From: DAOUAM01 sp034433305
GTDB taxonomy: Bacteria > Chloroflexota > Dehalococcoidia > Lucifugimonadales > DAOUAM01
Length of the DNA stretch: 64,000 nucleotides
Assembly: GCA_034433305.1 (NCBI GenBank)
Contig: DAOUAM010000065.1
Span: 1 to 64,000 of the forward strand
Direction of reading: 5' to 3'
The notes below the pieces were generated by a model, which ran no database searches, had not been told where the DNA came from, and worked only from the letters and a program-made list of their open reading frames with translations. Shown here piece after piece: positions 53,161-61,415 of this stretch (positions are counted from its first letter, which is position 1; each line of letters begins with the position of its first letter). Both the position numbers and the translations under genes were made by a program.

Positions 53161-53856
53161 CTAGGCGGCAAGGCCCTCGCTGGAGAGGGCGCGGGCGTAC
53201 AATGCCACCTGCCGGCGGCTTCTCACCTGGAGCTTGTCCAGGATGTTGTGGACATGGTTCTTCACCGTCTGGACTTCCAGCCGCAGGGCTATGCTAATCT
53301 CCTTGTTGCTGCGGCCGGCCGCCACAAGCTCCAGCACCTCTATCTCGCGCCGCGTCAGCTTGTCCAGGCTGGCGACACGCTGGCCCGGCGGCTGGCCCTG
53401 GGTGCTGGCGATGTGCTGGAACAGCATGGCCAGCACGTCAGGCGGGCACACCGCGCCTCCGCGGCTTACGGTCTGGATGGTCTCCAACAGGCCCTCGGCG
53501 GAGCAGTGGGGCGATAGGTACCCTGAGGCCCCGGCCTGTATGTAGCGCAGGATGTGCTCTGGGGGATCGTGGCTGCCGACGACGATGACCCTGGAGCCGG
53601 GGAAGGTCTCCCTGAAAAAGCGTATGCTGCGGGCCGTGGCCTCCACTCCGGCGCTCGTGTCCACCAGGGTCACTTCCACACCGTCTCTGGTGGGCTGTAC
53701 CCGGGCCTGCGGGTCCAGGGGCACGATGCACACGTCGGGGCACTGGCGCAGCAGCAGCGACAGCGCCTCTCGCACCAGCCGCGCCTGGTGCGCGACCAGC
53801 ACCCTCACAGGACTTTGCCGATGGGAGCAGTGGGCTTCCAGGCCGTCAATACCCAT
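53161..53856 (-). CDS. NarL/LuxR-family response regulator beside the secreted-protein cluster
   Basis: The 231-residue protein starts MGIDGLEAHCSHRQSPVRVL; ATG 53856 with AGGAGG 4 bp upstream is the best start. The receiver domain (VRVLVAHQARLVREALSLLL, VTLVDTSAGVEAT, SGYLSPHCSAEGLLE) is degenerate: the acidic pair after VRVLVA is replaced by HQ and the conserved lysine position reads SPH, so phosphorylation-dependent control is doubtful. The LuxR helix-turn-helix is intact (LTRREIEVLELVAAGRSNKE, LEVQTVKNHVHNILDKLQVR). It lies upstream of the octapeptide-repeat gene on the same strand and is a candidate regulator of it. Confidence 0.88.
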   Translation of the reverse strand: MGIDGLEAHCSHRQSPVRVLVAHQARLVREALSLLLRQCPDVCIVPLDPQARVQPTRDGVEVTLVDTSAGVEATARSIRFFRETFPGSRVIVVGSHDPPEHILRYIQAGASGYLSPHCSAEGLLETIQTVSRGGAVCPPDVLAMLFQHIASTQGQPPGQRVASLDKLTRREIEVLELVAAGRSNKEISIALRLEVQTVKNHVHNILDKLQVRSRRQVALYARALSSEGLAA

Positions 53857-54311
53857 CATCCCTCCTGGTGTTCCAGTACCGGGATGCTGTCGGATTCGGT
53901 ACCTTGTTCTCACTGCCGTTTGCTGCCACACATGCCAGCTGCGTGGCTTGAGTGTAAAATTCACCAGAATAACGGTACCGCAGAAAAGTGGCATATGTGG
54001 TCACTTTTAGGTGACAGTACTGGTACATTTTGGTGAACCATAGTGACCTCGGACATGTGCCCCTGCCACGCCTCAGCCTTCGCGCCCCTGACAGGCCGAG
54101 AGGGGCAGATGGTGTCCAGGGCCTGCCTGCCCCACGGTGCCGCCCAGGCCTCAACAGGCTTTCTGGCGGAGCTAGCGTTGTGTGCTGGGGGATGTAGCCT
54201 GGAGATGGGCCGCGTATTAGAATATTCCCGAAGTCCAGCTATGCCCTGGAAGGGTTTTTGAGGTTGGCGGGCCAGTGTGGCCCCATCACTCCGGCAGACC
54301 AGAGGCGGCAG
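53857..54311. other. divergent intergenic region with GTAC-rich elements
   Basis: No gene is supportable in 455 bases. GTACC/GGTAC elements occur near 53876, 53909, 53973 and 54017, with GGTCACTTTTAGGTGAC as an inverted repeat near 53999-54015. An ATTAGAATATTC stretch at 54217-54228 is AT-rich and may be a promoter for the plus-strand gene. Confidence 0.45.
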
Positions 54312-55034
54312 ATGCGCTACCCTGAGCAGGCCCGCATAGAGTCAGCGCTGCTCCAGGAGCTAAAAGCGCTGGGGGAGGACACGCCACGCTTTATCTACGA
54401 GCGCCTGGCACGCTATTTCCCGCAGCTAGACTCCCAGGACATGACGGCCAGGACTCCCGGCGGCAGGAGCAAGTGGCGTCTGCGGGTGCAGCGGGCCAAG
54501 CGTTCCCTGGTGGACCGTGGCGAGCTGGCCACAGTCAACGGGCGCTGGGCCATCACCGACAAGGGCCGCCAGCGGGCCACCGCCGAGGACATGCCCATCC
54601 AGCTTGTCCTGCCCCTGTCCAGGGCGCAGGAAGAGGCCCTGACCCACGATGAGCTGAAGCAGATGCTGGTGGACGTGGGGCGGATGCTGGGCAAGCACGC
54701 CGAGGCCGAGTTCAGTCGGTACGACGTGGTCTGGCGCGACAGCACACGCTCGCCTCGCCTGAGCTACGTCTTTGAGGTCCAGGTCAGGGGCAAGGTAGAA
54801 AGCGCCCTGACCAAGCTGAAGCATGCCTATGACGTCCAGCGCTCCCGGCCCGTCCTAGTGGTCAGCGACGAGCGCGACCAGCACCGCGCCCGGGAGCTTA
54901 TCGCCCCGCACCTGGCAGGCTCCTTCCACGAGATCGCCGATGCCATCGTGGTGCTCAGCCCCCAGGAGGTGCTGCGCCTTCACCGGGCGCTCTCCTCCGT
55001 CAGCGAGCTACTGGCCCTGGTGCTGCCGGACTAG
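54312..55034 (+). CDS. winged-helix/PD-(D/E)xK-like protein (Mrr-N-type)
   Basis: The 240-residue protein starts MRYPEQARIESALLQELKAL; GAGG lies 7 bp before ATG 54312. Residues 1-100 resemble the Mrr N-terminal winged helix: SKWRLRVQRAKRSLVDRGEL and WAITDKGRQRATAED. The C-terminal half has SRYDVVWRDSTRSPRLSYVF followed by EVQVRGKVESALTKLKHAYD, where D and E-x-Q are placed like the catalytic residues of restriction-type nucleases, with Q in place of K. RPVLVVSDERDQHRARELI follows. It stands alone with no modification gene. A nucleic-acid-binding role is likely; cleavage is uncertain. Confidence 0.6.
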   Translation: MRYPEQARIESALLQELKALGEDTPRFIYERLARYFPQLDSQDMTARTPGGRSKWRLRVQRAKRSLVDRGELATVNGRWAITDKGRQRATAEDMPIQLVLPLSRAQEEALTHDELKQMLVDVGRMLGKHAEAEFSRYDVVWRDSTRSPRLSYVFEVQVRGKVESALTKLKHAYDVQRSRPVLVVSDERDQHRARELIAPHLAGSFHEIADAIVVLSPQEVLRLHRALSSVSELLALVLPD

Positions 55035-55121
55035 CCGCCCTCTCTCGTAATCGTGGCGCAGCCAGGCGCGCCCTCTCTGTACTGGCTACTGGCATACAGA
55101 CCTGAGTAACGCCTGGCCGTC

Positions 55122-55200
55122 AGCCCCCTCTCTGGCTCTCCCCCAAGGGAGGCGAGGATGTCCCTCCCCCCTTTGGGGGAAGGCCAGGAAGGGGGCGTGA
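55122..55200 (+). repeat. dispersed repeat family 4, copy
   Basis: It reads CCCCCTCTCTGGCTCTCCCC, GGCGAGGATGTCCCTCCCCC and GGGGGAAGGCCAGGAAGGGG, and lies between convergent genes. Confidence 0.7.
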
Positions 55201-55298
55201 CGCACATTAACAGCGCGAGAACACCTGACCAGAGTTTGCCCTGGTCCAACCGCCCAACGCGAGGGCTAGCTATTTTGGATGGGACAGCACCGGTTGGA

Positions 55299-57614
55299 TC
55301 ACCCCTTGTGCTTGTGTATGGCCTCCACGATGCGGGCGGGCGACATGGGTAGCTCCGTCATGCGGGCGCCGATGGCCCGGGAGACGGCGTTGGCTACCGC
55401 GCCCAGGGGCGGCACGATGGACACCTCGCCCACGCCCCGCACTCCGTAGGGGTGCCCCGGGTTGCCTACCTCCACTATGACCGTGTCTATCATGGGCAGG
55501 TCCAGGGCCGTGGGCATGCGGTAGTCCAGGAAGGTGGAGTTGAGCATCCGGCCCTCGGCGCTGAAGCAGTACTCCTCGTTGAGCGCCCAGCCGATGCCCT
55601 GGACAGCGCCGCCCTGCACCTGGCCCTCCACGTAGCTGGGGTGGATGGCCTTGCCGGCGTCCTGCAGGGCGGTGTAGCGCAGGACGTCCACCTTGCCTGT
55701 CTCCGGGTCCACCTCCACATCCACAATGTGCAGGCCGAAGGCGTTGCCGACGCCCGAAGGGTTGACCGTGGCCCGCCCGACGATGGGGCCGCCGGTGCCG
55801 TTGAGCTGCCCTGCTAGCTCCCTGAAGGTCAGCTTCAGCTCCGGGTCCACCTTGTGCCTGATGACCCCCTCGCTGTACTCCACGTCCTCGGGGCTGACCT
55901 GCCAGATGCGGGCCGCCCGCGCCGCCATCTGCCGCCTGACGTCCTGGGCCGCCTCGTAGCAGGCCGTGCCGGTCTTGAAGGTCACGCCGCTGCCGCCAGC
56001 GCCTGAGCAGTAGCCGATGGAGTCGGTGTCCACAATGGATGGCTTCACGTCCTGGACGGGGATTCCCAGCACCTCGGCCACGTGCATGGCCATGGCGGCG
56101 CGGCTGCCGCCGATGTCCGGGGAGCCTTCCACCAGGCTGACGGTGCCGTCGGGGTTGACGCTGACGATGGCGCTGGCCGGGCCGCTGCCGTTGAACCAGC
56201 ACCCCGCCGCCACGCCCCGCCCGCGGTTGGGGCCTTCCAGGGGCGACAGGTAGTGAGGGTGCGACCTGGCGGCCTGGAGCAGTTCCACCATGCCGATCTT
56301 GCGGAACACCGGGCCTGCGGGCTGACGCGTGCCCTCCCGGGCGGCGTTCAGCAGCCGGAACTCCACCGGGTCAATAGAAAGCTTCTGGCAAAGCTCGTCC
56401 ACGACGGACTCGGCGGCGAAGGCCGCGGCGGGAGAGCCAGGCGCCCGGTAGGCGGCGGCCTTGGGCGTGTTCACCACCACGTCGTAGCCCTCGATGAGGG
56501 CATTGGGGATGACGTAGGGCGCGAACATGGTCCGGCAGCCCGAGGCCACGGGCGAGCCGGGGAAGGCGCCCGCCTCGTATATCAGGTGGGCCTCGGCGGC
56601 GGTGATGCGGCCGTCCATGGTGGCGCCCATCTTGACGCGGATGTGGGTGGCCGAGGTCGGCCCTGTACCCTCGAAGACCTCCTGCCGTGTCATGGCCAGC
56701 TTCACGGGCCGGCCCGTCTTGCGCGACAGCGCCGCTGCCACCGGCTCCAGGTACACGCCGCCCATGCCCTTGCCGCCAAAGCCGCCGCCGATCTCCATGG
56801 GCACCACCTTTACCTTCGACACGGGCAGGCCCAGGATTCTGGCGATGTGGTCGCGGAAGGCGAAAAGCTGCTGGGTGCTGCACCAGACGGTGACGCTGCC
56901 GTCGGAGCTCCACAGGGCCGTGGCCGAGTGGGGTTCGATGTACCCCTGGTGGACTGGCCGGGTGTGGAACTCCCGCTCCACGATGACCTCGGCCTCATGG
57001 AAGCCCTTCTCCACGTCGCCCAGGCGGAACTCGAAGTGGTTGGCGACGTTGGTGGGCTTGTCGGTGTCGCCGTAGCCGCCGCCCCGGAAGGTGGGGCTGG
57101 ACATGGTAAGCAGCCGCTCGTGCAGGACAGGCGCGCCCTCCTTCATGGCGTCGAAGGCGTTGAGCACCGCTGGCAGCACCTCGTACTCCACGTCAATGAG
57201 GCCCAGGGCCTCCTCGGCCACGTGGGGGCTGGTGGCCGCCACCGCCGCCACGGCGTGGCCCCGGTAGAGGGCCTTCTCCCGCGCCATGACGTTGCGGCTG
57301 TAGAAGCCATAGTTCACCAGGGCGCCCTCCTCCTGGTCGGCTGCCTCGGCGGAGATGTCAGGGAAGTCCGCCGAGGTGACCACGGCCTTCACCCCAGGCA
57401 GGGCCAGCGCCCGGCTGGCGTCTATGCGCTTGATGCGGGCGTGGGCGTGAGGGCTGCGCAGGATTTTGCCGTACAGCAGCCCAGCCATCAGGATATCGGC
57501 GCCGTAGCGGGCGCGGCCAGTGACCTTGTCATAGCCATCGTGGCGGATGGGCCTGGTGCCCACCACCCGGTACTCCTGGGTAGACAGGACTATATTGGGC
57601 TTGTAGTCCAGCAT
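55299..57614 (-). CDS. molybdenum hydroxylase large subunit (xanthine dehydrogenase family)
   Basis: The 771-residue protein matches the molybdopterin-binding subunit of xanthine dehydrogenase/aldehyde oxidase-type enzymes: VTGRARYGADILMAGLLYGK, GGGFGGKG (molybdopterin contact), YRAPGSPAAAFAAESVVDEL and GVRGVGEVSIVPPLGAVANA, which holds the catalytic glutamate. The active-site loop of CO dehydrogenases (AYRCSFR) is absent, so CO is not the substrate. AYRAPG suggests a purine, aldehyde or aromatic substrate. The FAD subunit is missing nearby and the 2Fe-2S subunit is 40 kb away (14505). GGAGGAGCA precedes the ATG. Confidence 0.92.
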   Translation of the reverse strand: MLDYKPNIVLSTQEYRVVGTRPIRHDGYDKVTGRARYGADILMAGLLYGKILRSPHAHARIKRIDASRALALPGVKAVVTSADFPDISAEAADQEEGALVNYGFYSRNVMAREKALYRGHAVAAVAATSPHVAEEALGLIDVEYEVLPAVLNAFDAMKEGAPVLHERLLTMSSPTFRGGGYGDTDKPTNVANHFEFRLGDVEKGFHEAEVIVEREFHTRPVHQGYIEPHSATALWSSDGSVTVWCSTQQLFAFRDHIARILGLPVSKVKVVPMEIGGGFGGKGMGGVYLEPVAAALSRKTGRPVKLAMTRQEVFEGTGPTSATHIRVKMGATMDGRITAAEAHLIYEAGAFPGSPVASGCRTMFAPYVIPNALIEGYDVVVNTPKAAAYRAPGSPAAAFAAESVVDELCQKLSIDPVEFRLLNAAREGTRQPAGPVFRKIGMVELLQAARSHPHYLSPLEGPNRGRGVAAGCWFNGSGPASAIVSVNPDGTVSLVEGSPDIGGSRAAMAMHVAEVLGIPVQDVKPSIVDTDSIGYCSGAGGSGVTFKTGTACYEAAQDVRRQMAARAARIWQVSPEDVEYSEGVIRHKVDPELKLTFRELAGQLNGTGGPIVGRATVNPSGVGNAFGLHIVDVEVDPETGKVDVLRYTALQDAGKAIHPSYVEGQVQGGAVQGIGWALNEEYCFSAEGRMLNSTFLDYRMPTALDLPMIDTVIVEVGNPGHPYGVRGVGEVSIVPPLGAVANAVSRAIGARMTELPMSPARIVEAIHKHKG

Positions 57615-57945
57615 GTTGCTCCTCCAGCCGGGCGTTCTGATGGGGATAATTTACCACATATAAAGCCGGGCTGAGCATCAGGGAAGTCGCTCGCGGCTGA
57701 AGGTGGCAACTCCAGGTTGACCGGCGCCGGGCCTGGCTGGTAGCATTCAGGCGCTGGCGGCCCCCTCTCCAGCTCTCCCCCAGAGGGGGCGAGGACCCTC
57801 CCTGCCCCCTGTGGGGGAAGGCCAGGAAGGGGGCCAGGCGCCAGCCCCCTCTCCTTCGGCACGCTCAGGACAGGCCCGAGCCTGTCGAGGGAAAGGGGGC
57901 CAGGCATCCTGGCAACGTGGCTAGCTTGCTTACAGGAGGGCTAAC
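57615..57945. other. divergent intergenic region with a repeat family 4 copy
   Basis: The 150 bases at 57755-57905 are a repeat copy. The remainder includes an AT-rich ATAATTTACCACATATAAAG patch (57646-57665) that may hold the promoter of the molybdenum hydroxylase gene. No gene is supportable. Confidence 0.5.
57755..57905 (+). repeat. dispersed repeat family 4, longest copy
   Basis: It contains CCCCCTCTCCAGCTCTCCCC, AGAGGGGGCGAGGACCCTCC, GGGGGAAGGCCAGGAAGGGG and a distal part CCCCCTCTCCTTCGGCACGC / GCCTGTCGAGGGAAAGGGGG. Its parts pair into nested hairpins. Confidence 0.75.
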
Positions 57946-59925
57946 ATGGCGGTCACAGGCGTGGAGATAACCAGGAGGGCGCCCTACGCTGGCGGGCAGT
58001 CCTTTGGCAAGGTGGGGGACTACGAGCGCATAGACGGCGTGCTGACCTTCGCCGTGGACCCGGCCAACTCGGCTAACCGGCCCATTGTTGACCTGGACCT
58101 GGCGCCTCGGGATGCCGATGGGCGCGTGCGCTTCCGGGCGGACTTCACGCTGCTGGCGCCACGCGACCCGTCGCGGGGCAGTGGCCGCCTGCTGGTAGAC
58201 GTGGTAAACCGCGGCCGGCGCCGCGCCGTGGCCACCTTCAATCGCGCGCCCGCCGTCCCTGACACCTCGCCGGACATCCCGCCTGGCGACGGCTTCCTCT
58301 TCCGCCACGGCTACTCAGTCGTCTCCATCGGCTGGCAGTGGGACGTGTACCGCAGTGAGGCGCTGCTGGGGCTGGAAGCGCCTGTGGCGCCGGTGCGCGG
58401 CCAGGTGGCGGTGGAGGTACGCCCCAACATCCTGGAGCGCACGCGGCTGCTGTCCAACCGCGTCCACCGGCCCTATCCCGTGGCCGACCTGGAGGACCCC
58501 ACGGCCATGCTGCTGGTGCGAGACTGGGAGGATGGGCCTGACACGGTCATCCCCCGCAGCCAGTGGCGCTTCGCCCGCGAGTCGGGCGGCCGCGTGGTGC
58601 CCAGCCGCGAGCACGTCTACCTGGAGCCGGGCTTCCAGCCCGGGAAGATTTACTACATCATTTACACTGCCGAGGGCGCGCCGGTGGTGGGCATGGGCCT
58701 GCTGGCCGTGCGCGACGTGGCCGCCTGGCTGCGCCATCCCTCGGCCAGCAACCCCGTCCGGGACGGCTTCCAGCGCGCCTACGCCTACGGCGTGTCCCAG
58801 ACGGGCCGGCTGCTGCGCCACTTCATCTACCTGGGCCTCAACGTGGACGAGGAGGGCCGCCTGGTCTACGACGGCATCCTGCCCCACGTGGCCGGCGGGC
58901 GGCGCGGCGAGTTCAACCACCGCTTCGCCCAGCCGTCCCAGCAGTCGGCGCCCGGCTTCGGCCACCTGTTCCCCTTCGCCGACAACGAGCTTGCCGACCC
59001 CTTCACGGGCCGCAGGGACGGCCTGCTGAAGCGGCTGCGGGAGCTGGGGGCCGTGCCGAGGACTGTTTACACCAACTCCTCCGCCGAGTACTGGCGGGGC
59101 GATGGCTCGCTGACGCACATCGGCCCCACGGGCAGCCGCGACCTGGAGCCAGCGCCCGAGACGCGCATCTACCACTTCGCCGGGACGCAGCACGGCCCTG
59201 GCTCGGCGCAGCAGGCCTCCAGCGCCGGCCCCGACGGCTCCATCGGGCGCTACCCCTTCAACGTTGTGGACTACCGGCCCCTGCTGCGGGCGGCCCTGGT
59301 CAACCTGGACCGCTGGGCCAGCGAGGGCGTCGAGCCGCCGCCCAGCCGCCACCCCAGGCTGGACGACGGCACCGCCGTCACTCGCCGGGAGGTCCTGGAC
59401 TCCTTCCCCGCCGTGCCGGGCCTGGTGAAGCCCGACCCGGAGCGGCTGTGGGTGCTGCGCCAGGTGGACCTCGGCCCCGAGGCCGGCCGCGGCATTGGCC
59501 GCTACCCGGTGAAGGAGGGCGAGACCTACCCCTGCTTTGTTTCGGCGGTGGACAGCGACGGCAACGAAGTCGCCGGCATCCGGCTGCCGGACCTGGAGGC
59601 GCCGGTGGCGACCCACGCGGGCTGGAACTTGCGCGCCCCCGAGACCGGCGCGCCGGAGCAGATTATCCCCATGCAGGGCCTGACCCTGTTCTTCGCACCG
59701 ACCGCCGAGGCGCGCCGGGCATCGGGCGACCCCAGGCCATCCATCGAGGAGCGCTACCCGGGCCGCGAGGCGTACCTGGAGCGCGTGCGCCAGGTGGCCC
59801 GCCGCCTGGCCGAGCAGCGCTACCTGCTGGAGGAGGACATAGACATCGTGGTGGCCGCCTGCGCCGAGCGCTACGACGCCGCCACCGCCGCCGTCCGTGG
59901 GGCTGCTCGCGCGGCGCCGCGGTAG
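57946..59925 (+). CDS. alpha/beta-hydrolase-domain protein (PF20091-like)
   Basis: The 659-residue protein starts MAVTGVEITRRAPYAGGQSF and matches the large alpha/beta hydrolase domain family: QSFGKVGDYERIDGVLTFAV, LLVDVVNRGRRRA, and YAYGVSQTGRLLRHFIYLGL, whose GVSQTG holds the nucleophilic serine (about 287). THIGPTGSRDLEPAPETRIY and YHFAGTQHG include the likely acid and histidine. No signal peptide is evident. Substrates of this family are mostly unknown. ACAGGAGGGCTAAC precedes the ATG. It is divergent from the molybdenum hydroxylase and upstream of a second hydrolase, suggesting a catabolic group. Confidence 0.82.
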   Translation: MAVTGVEITRRAPYAGGQSFGKVGDYERIDGVLTFAVDPANSANRPIVDLDLAPRDADGRVRFRADFTLLAPRDPSRGSGRLLVDVVNRGRRRAVATFNRAPAVPDTSPDIPPGDGFLFRHGYSVVSIGWQWDVYRSEALLGLEAPVAPVRGQVAVEVRPNILERTRLLSNRVHRPYPVADLEDPTAMLLVRDWEDGPDTVIPRSQWRFARESGGRVVPSREHVYLEPGFQPGKIYYIIYTAEGAPVVGMGLLAVRDVAAWLRHPSASNPVRDGFQRAYAYGVSQTGRLLRHFIYLGLNVDEEGRLVYDGILPHVAGGRRGEFNHRFAQPSQQSAPGFGHLFPFADNELADPFTGRRDGLLKRLRELGAVPRTVYTNSSAEYWRGDGSLTHIGPTGSRDLEPAPETRIYHFAGTQHGPGSAQQASSAGPDGSIGRYPFNVVDYRPLLRAALVNLDRWASEGVEPPPSRHPRLDDGTAVTRREVLDSFPAVPGLVKPDPERLWVLRQVDLGPEAGRGIGRYPVKEGETYPCFVSAVDSDGNEVAGIRLPDLEAPVATHAGWNLRAPETGAPEQIIPMQGLTLFFAPTAEARRASGDPRPSIEERYPGREAYLERVRQVARRLAEQRYLLEEDIDIVVAACAERYDAATAAVRGAARAAPR

Positions 59926-59941
59926 GTCGTTGACCTCACCC

Positions 59942-60022
59942 CCGTTGCCCCCTCTCTGGCTCTCCCCCGGAGGGGGCGAGGACCCTCCCTGCCCCCTGTG
60001 GGGGAAGGCCAGGAAGGGGGCC
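59942..60022 (+). repeat. dispersed repeat family 4, copy
   Basis: It reads CCCCCTCTCTGGCTCTCCCC, GGAGGGGGCGAGGACCCTCC and GGGGGAAGGCCAGGAAGGGG just after the stop of the hydrolase gene. Confidence 0.75.
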
Positions 60023-60143
60023 AGCCGCGGCCGCCCGGCCCATTTGCCTGCCCCCGGTTGCATCTGGCGGCGGGCTGGTCTATCCTAAGTCACACACTTT
60101 GCTGCCATCGGGCAAGTCTGGAGCGACGAAGGGAGGTATTACC

Positions 60144-60908
60144 ATGGCCTACGAGGGAATGCTGGCGGAAACGGTTACCATTCGCGGCCACAATAACGAC
60201 GAAATCCTGGCGTACCTCGCCCGGCCACTGGGGCCAGGGCCGTTCCCGGGCGTCGTGCTTATCCACCACGCGCCCGGCTGGGACGAGTGGTACCGGGAGA
60301 CGACGCGGCGGTTCGCCCACCATGGCTACATCGCCATCTCCCCCAACCTCTACCAGCGCGAGGGCACCGGCTCCCCTGAGGACGTGGCGGCCAAGGTCCG
60401 GGCGGCCGGCGGCGTCCCCGACGACCAGGTGGTCGGCGACGTGGCAGGGGCGATGCGCTACCTGCGGTCGCAGCCCTACTCCAATGGCAAGGTCGCCGTC
60501 TTCGGCACCTGCTCCGGCGGGCGGCACACCTTCCTGGTGGCCTGCCGCACGAAGGGCGTGGACGCCGCCATAGACTGCTGGGGCGGCCGCGTGGTCATGT
60601 CCAGGGAGGAGCTGAACCCCAAGCAGCCGGTGGCCCCCATAGACTACACCAGGGACCTGTCCTGCCCGCTGCTGGGCCTCTTCGGCGAGGAGGACCGCAG
60701 CCCGTCGCCCGAGCAGGTGGCCCAGCATGAGCAGGAGCTGAAGAAGCACGGCAAGGACTACGAGTTCCACATGTACCCCAAGGCCGGCCACGGTTTCTTC
60801 TACTACGACAGGCCCAACTACAGGGTCGAGCAGGCCCTGGACGGCTGGAAGAAGGTATGGGCCTTCCTGGAGAAGCACCTGGGCGCGCCGGCCAGGGCAG
60901 GAGCGTAA
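60144..60908 (+). CDS. dienelactone hydrolase family protein
   Basis: The 254-residue protein starts MAYEGMLAETVTIRGHNNDE; ATG 60144 follows GGGAGGTATTACC. It is an alpha/beta hydrolase of the dienelactone type: VVLIHHAPGWDEW near the oxyanion hole, VFGTCSGGRHTFLVA with the nucleophilic cysteine, FGEEDRSPSPEQ with the acid and KAGHGFFYYDRP with the histidine. The enzyme class hydrolyses lactones or esters in the cytoplasm. It is followed 3 bp later by a DUF6295 gene, so they share a transcript. Confidence 0.9.
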   Translation: MAYEGMLAETVTIRGHNNDEILAYLARPLGPGPFPGVVLIHHAPGWDEWYRETTRRFAHHGYIAISPNLYQREGTGSPEDVAAKVRAAGGVPDDQVVGDVAGAMRYLRSQPYSNGKVAVFGTCSGGRHTFLVACRTKGVDAAIDCWGGRVVMSREELNPKQPVAPIDYTRDLSCPLLGLFGEEDRSPSPEQVAQHEQELKKHGKDYEFHMYPKAGHGFFYYDRPNYRVEQALDGWKKVWAFLEKHLGAPARAGA

Positions 60909-60911
60909 GCC

Positions 60912-61187
60912 ATGTGCACCTGGATAGTGAGAAAGGCAGCAATAGAGGGCAGCGGCAAGGGCGCCCAGGGCTGGTTCCCGGTGACCCAGGCCAACGTGAG
61001 CTTTGACCATCCATCCAACGCCTTCCTGGAGCACGCCGTTAACATAGACTTCGTGAACGAGTCCCTGGGCGTCAGCGCGAGGGTGGCGGTGGAGCTCAGC
61101 CCCGAGTCGGCCCGCGCCCTGGTGCAGGCCATCCTGGCCGCCCTGGAGGACGGCGAGGCCCAGCACGTCGTCGCCCGCAGCGCGTAG
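60912..61187 (+). CDS. DUF6295 family protein
   Basis: The 91-residue protein MCTWIVRKAAIEGSGKGAQG WFPVTQANVSFDHPSNA matches DUF6295, a small family common in Chloroflexota and Actinobacteria. VNIDFVNESLGVSARVAVEL is also characteristic. It starts 3 bp after the dienelactone hydrolase stop; GGGCAGGAGCGTAAGCC is the ribosome binding site. The function is unknown; its linkage to hydrolases is a hint. Confidence 0.82.
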   Translation: MCTWIVRKAAIEGSGKGAQGWFPVTQANVSFDHPSNAFLEHAVNIDFVNESLGVSARVAVELSPESARALVQAILAALEDGEAQHVVARSA

Positions 61188-61191
61188 GGGG

Positions 61192-61320
61192 CCAGCCGCC
61201 AGCCTCCTCTCTAGCTCTCCCCCAAAGGGGGCGAGGACCCTCCCTGCCCCCTCTGGGGGAAGGCCAGGAAGGGGGCCGAGCCAGCGCCTGCCCCGAGCCT
61301 GTAGAGGGGAAGGGGGCCCC
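61192..61320 (+). repeat. dispersed repeat family 4, copy
   Basis: It reads CTCTCTAGCTCTCCCCCAAA, GGGGGCGAGGACCCTCC and GGGGGAAGGCCAGGAAGGGG, followed by a shortened distal part GCCTGTAGAGGGGAAGGGGG. Confidence 0.75.
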
Positions 61321-61415
61321 ATGAAGCAAGTACACCACACATTGACACGCCTGCGTTGCACTAATTACCCTATCCCTGTGATGGTGTACTGCCGCAAGGA
61401 TGAAGGAGGATGCCC

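Noticed and set aside
53871..53890. 20-base match TTCCAGTACCGGGA(T/C)GCTGT to 11621-11640
   Set aside because: One copy is inside the VTT coding region, the other upstream of a regulator; no flanking similarity, so probably chance.
55299..57614. Calling the molybdenum hydroxylase a CO dehydrogenase (coxL)
   Set aside because: The CO dehydrogenase active-site loop is absent; the corresponding stretch reads AYRAPGSP.
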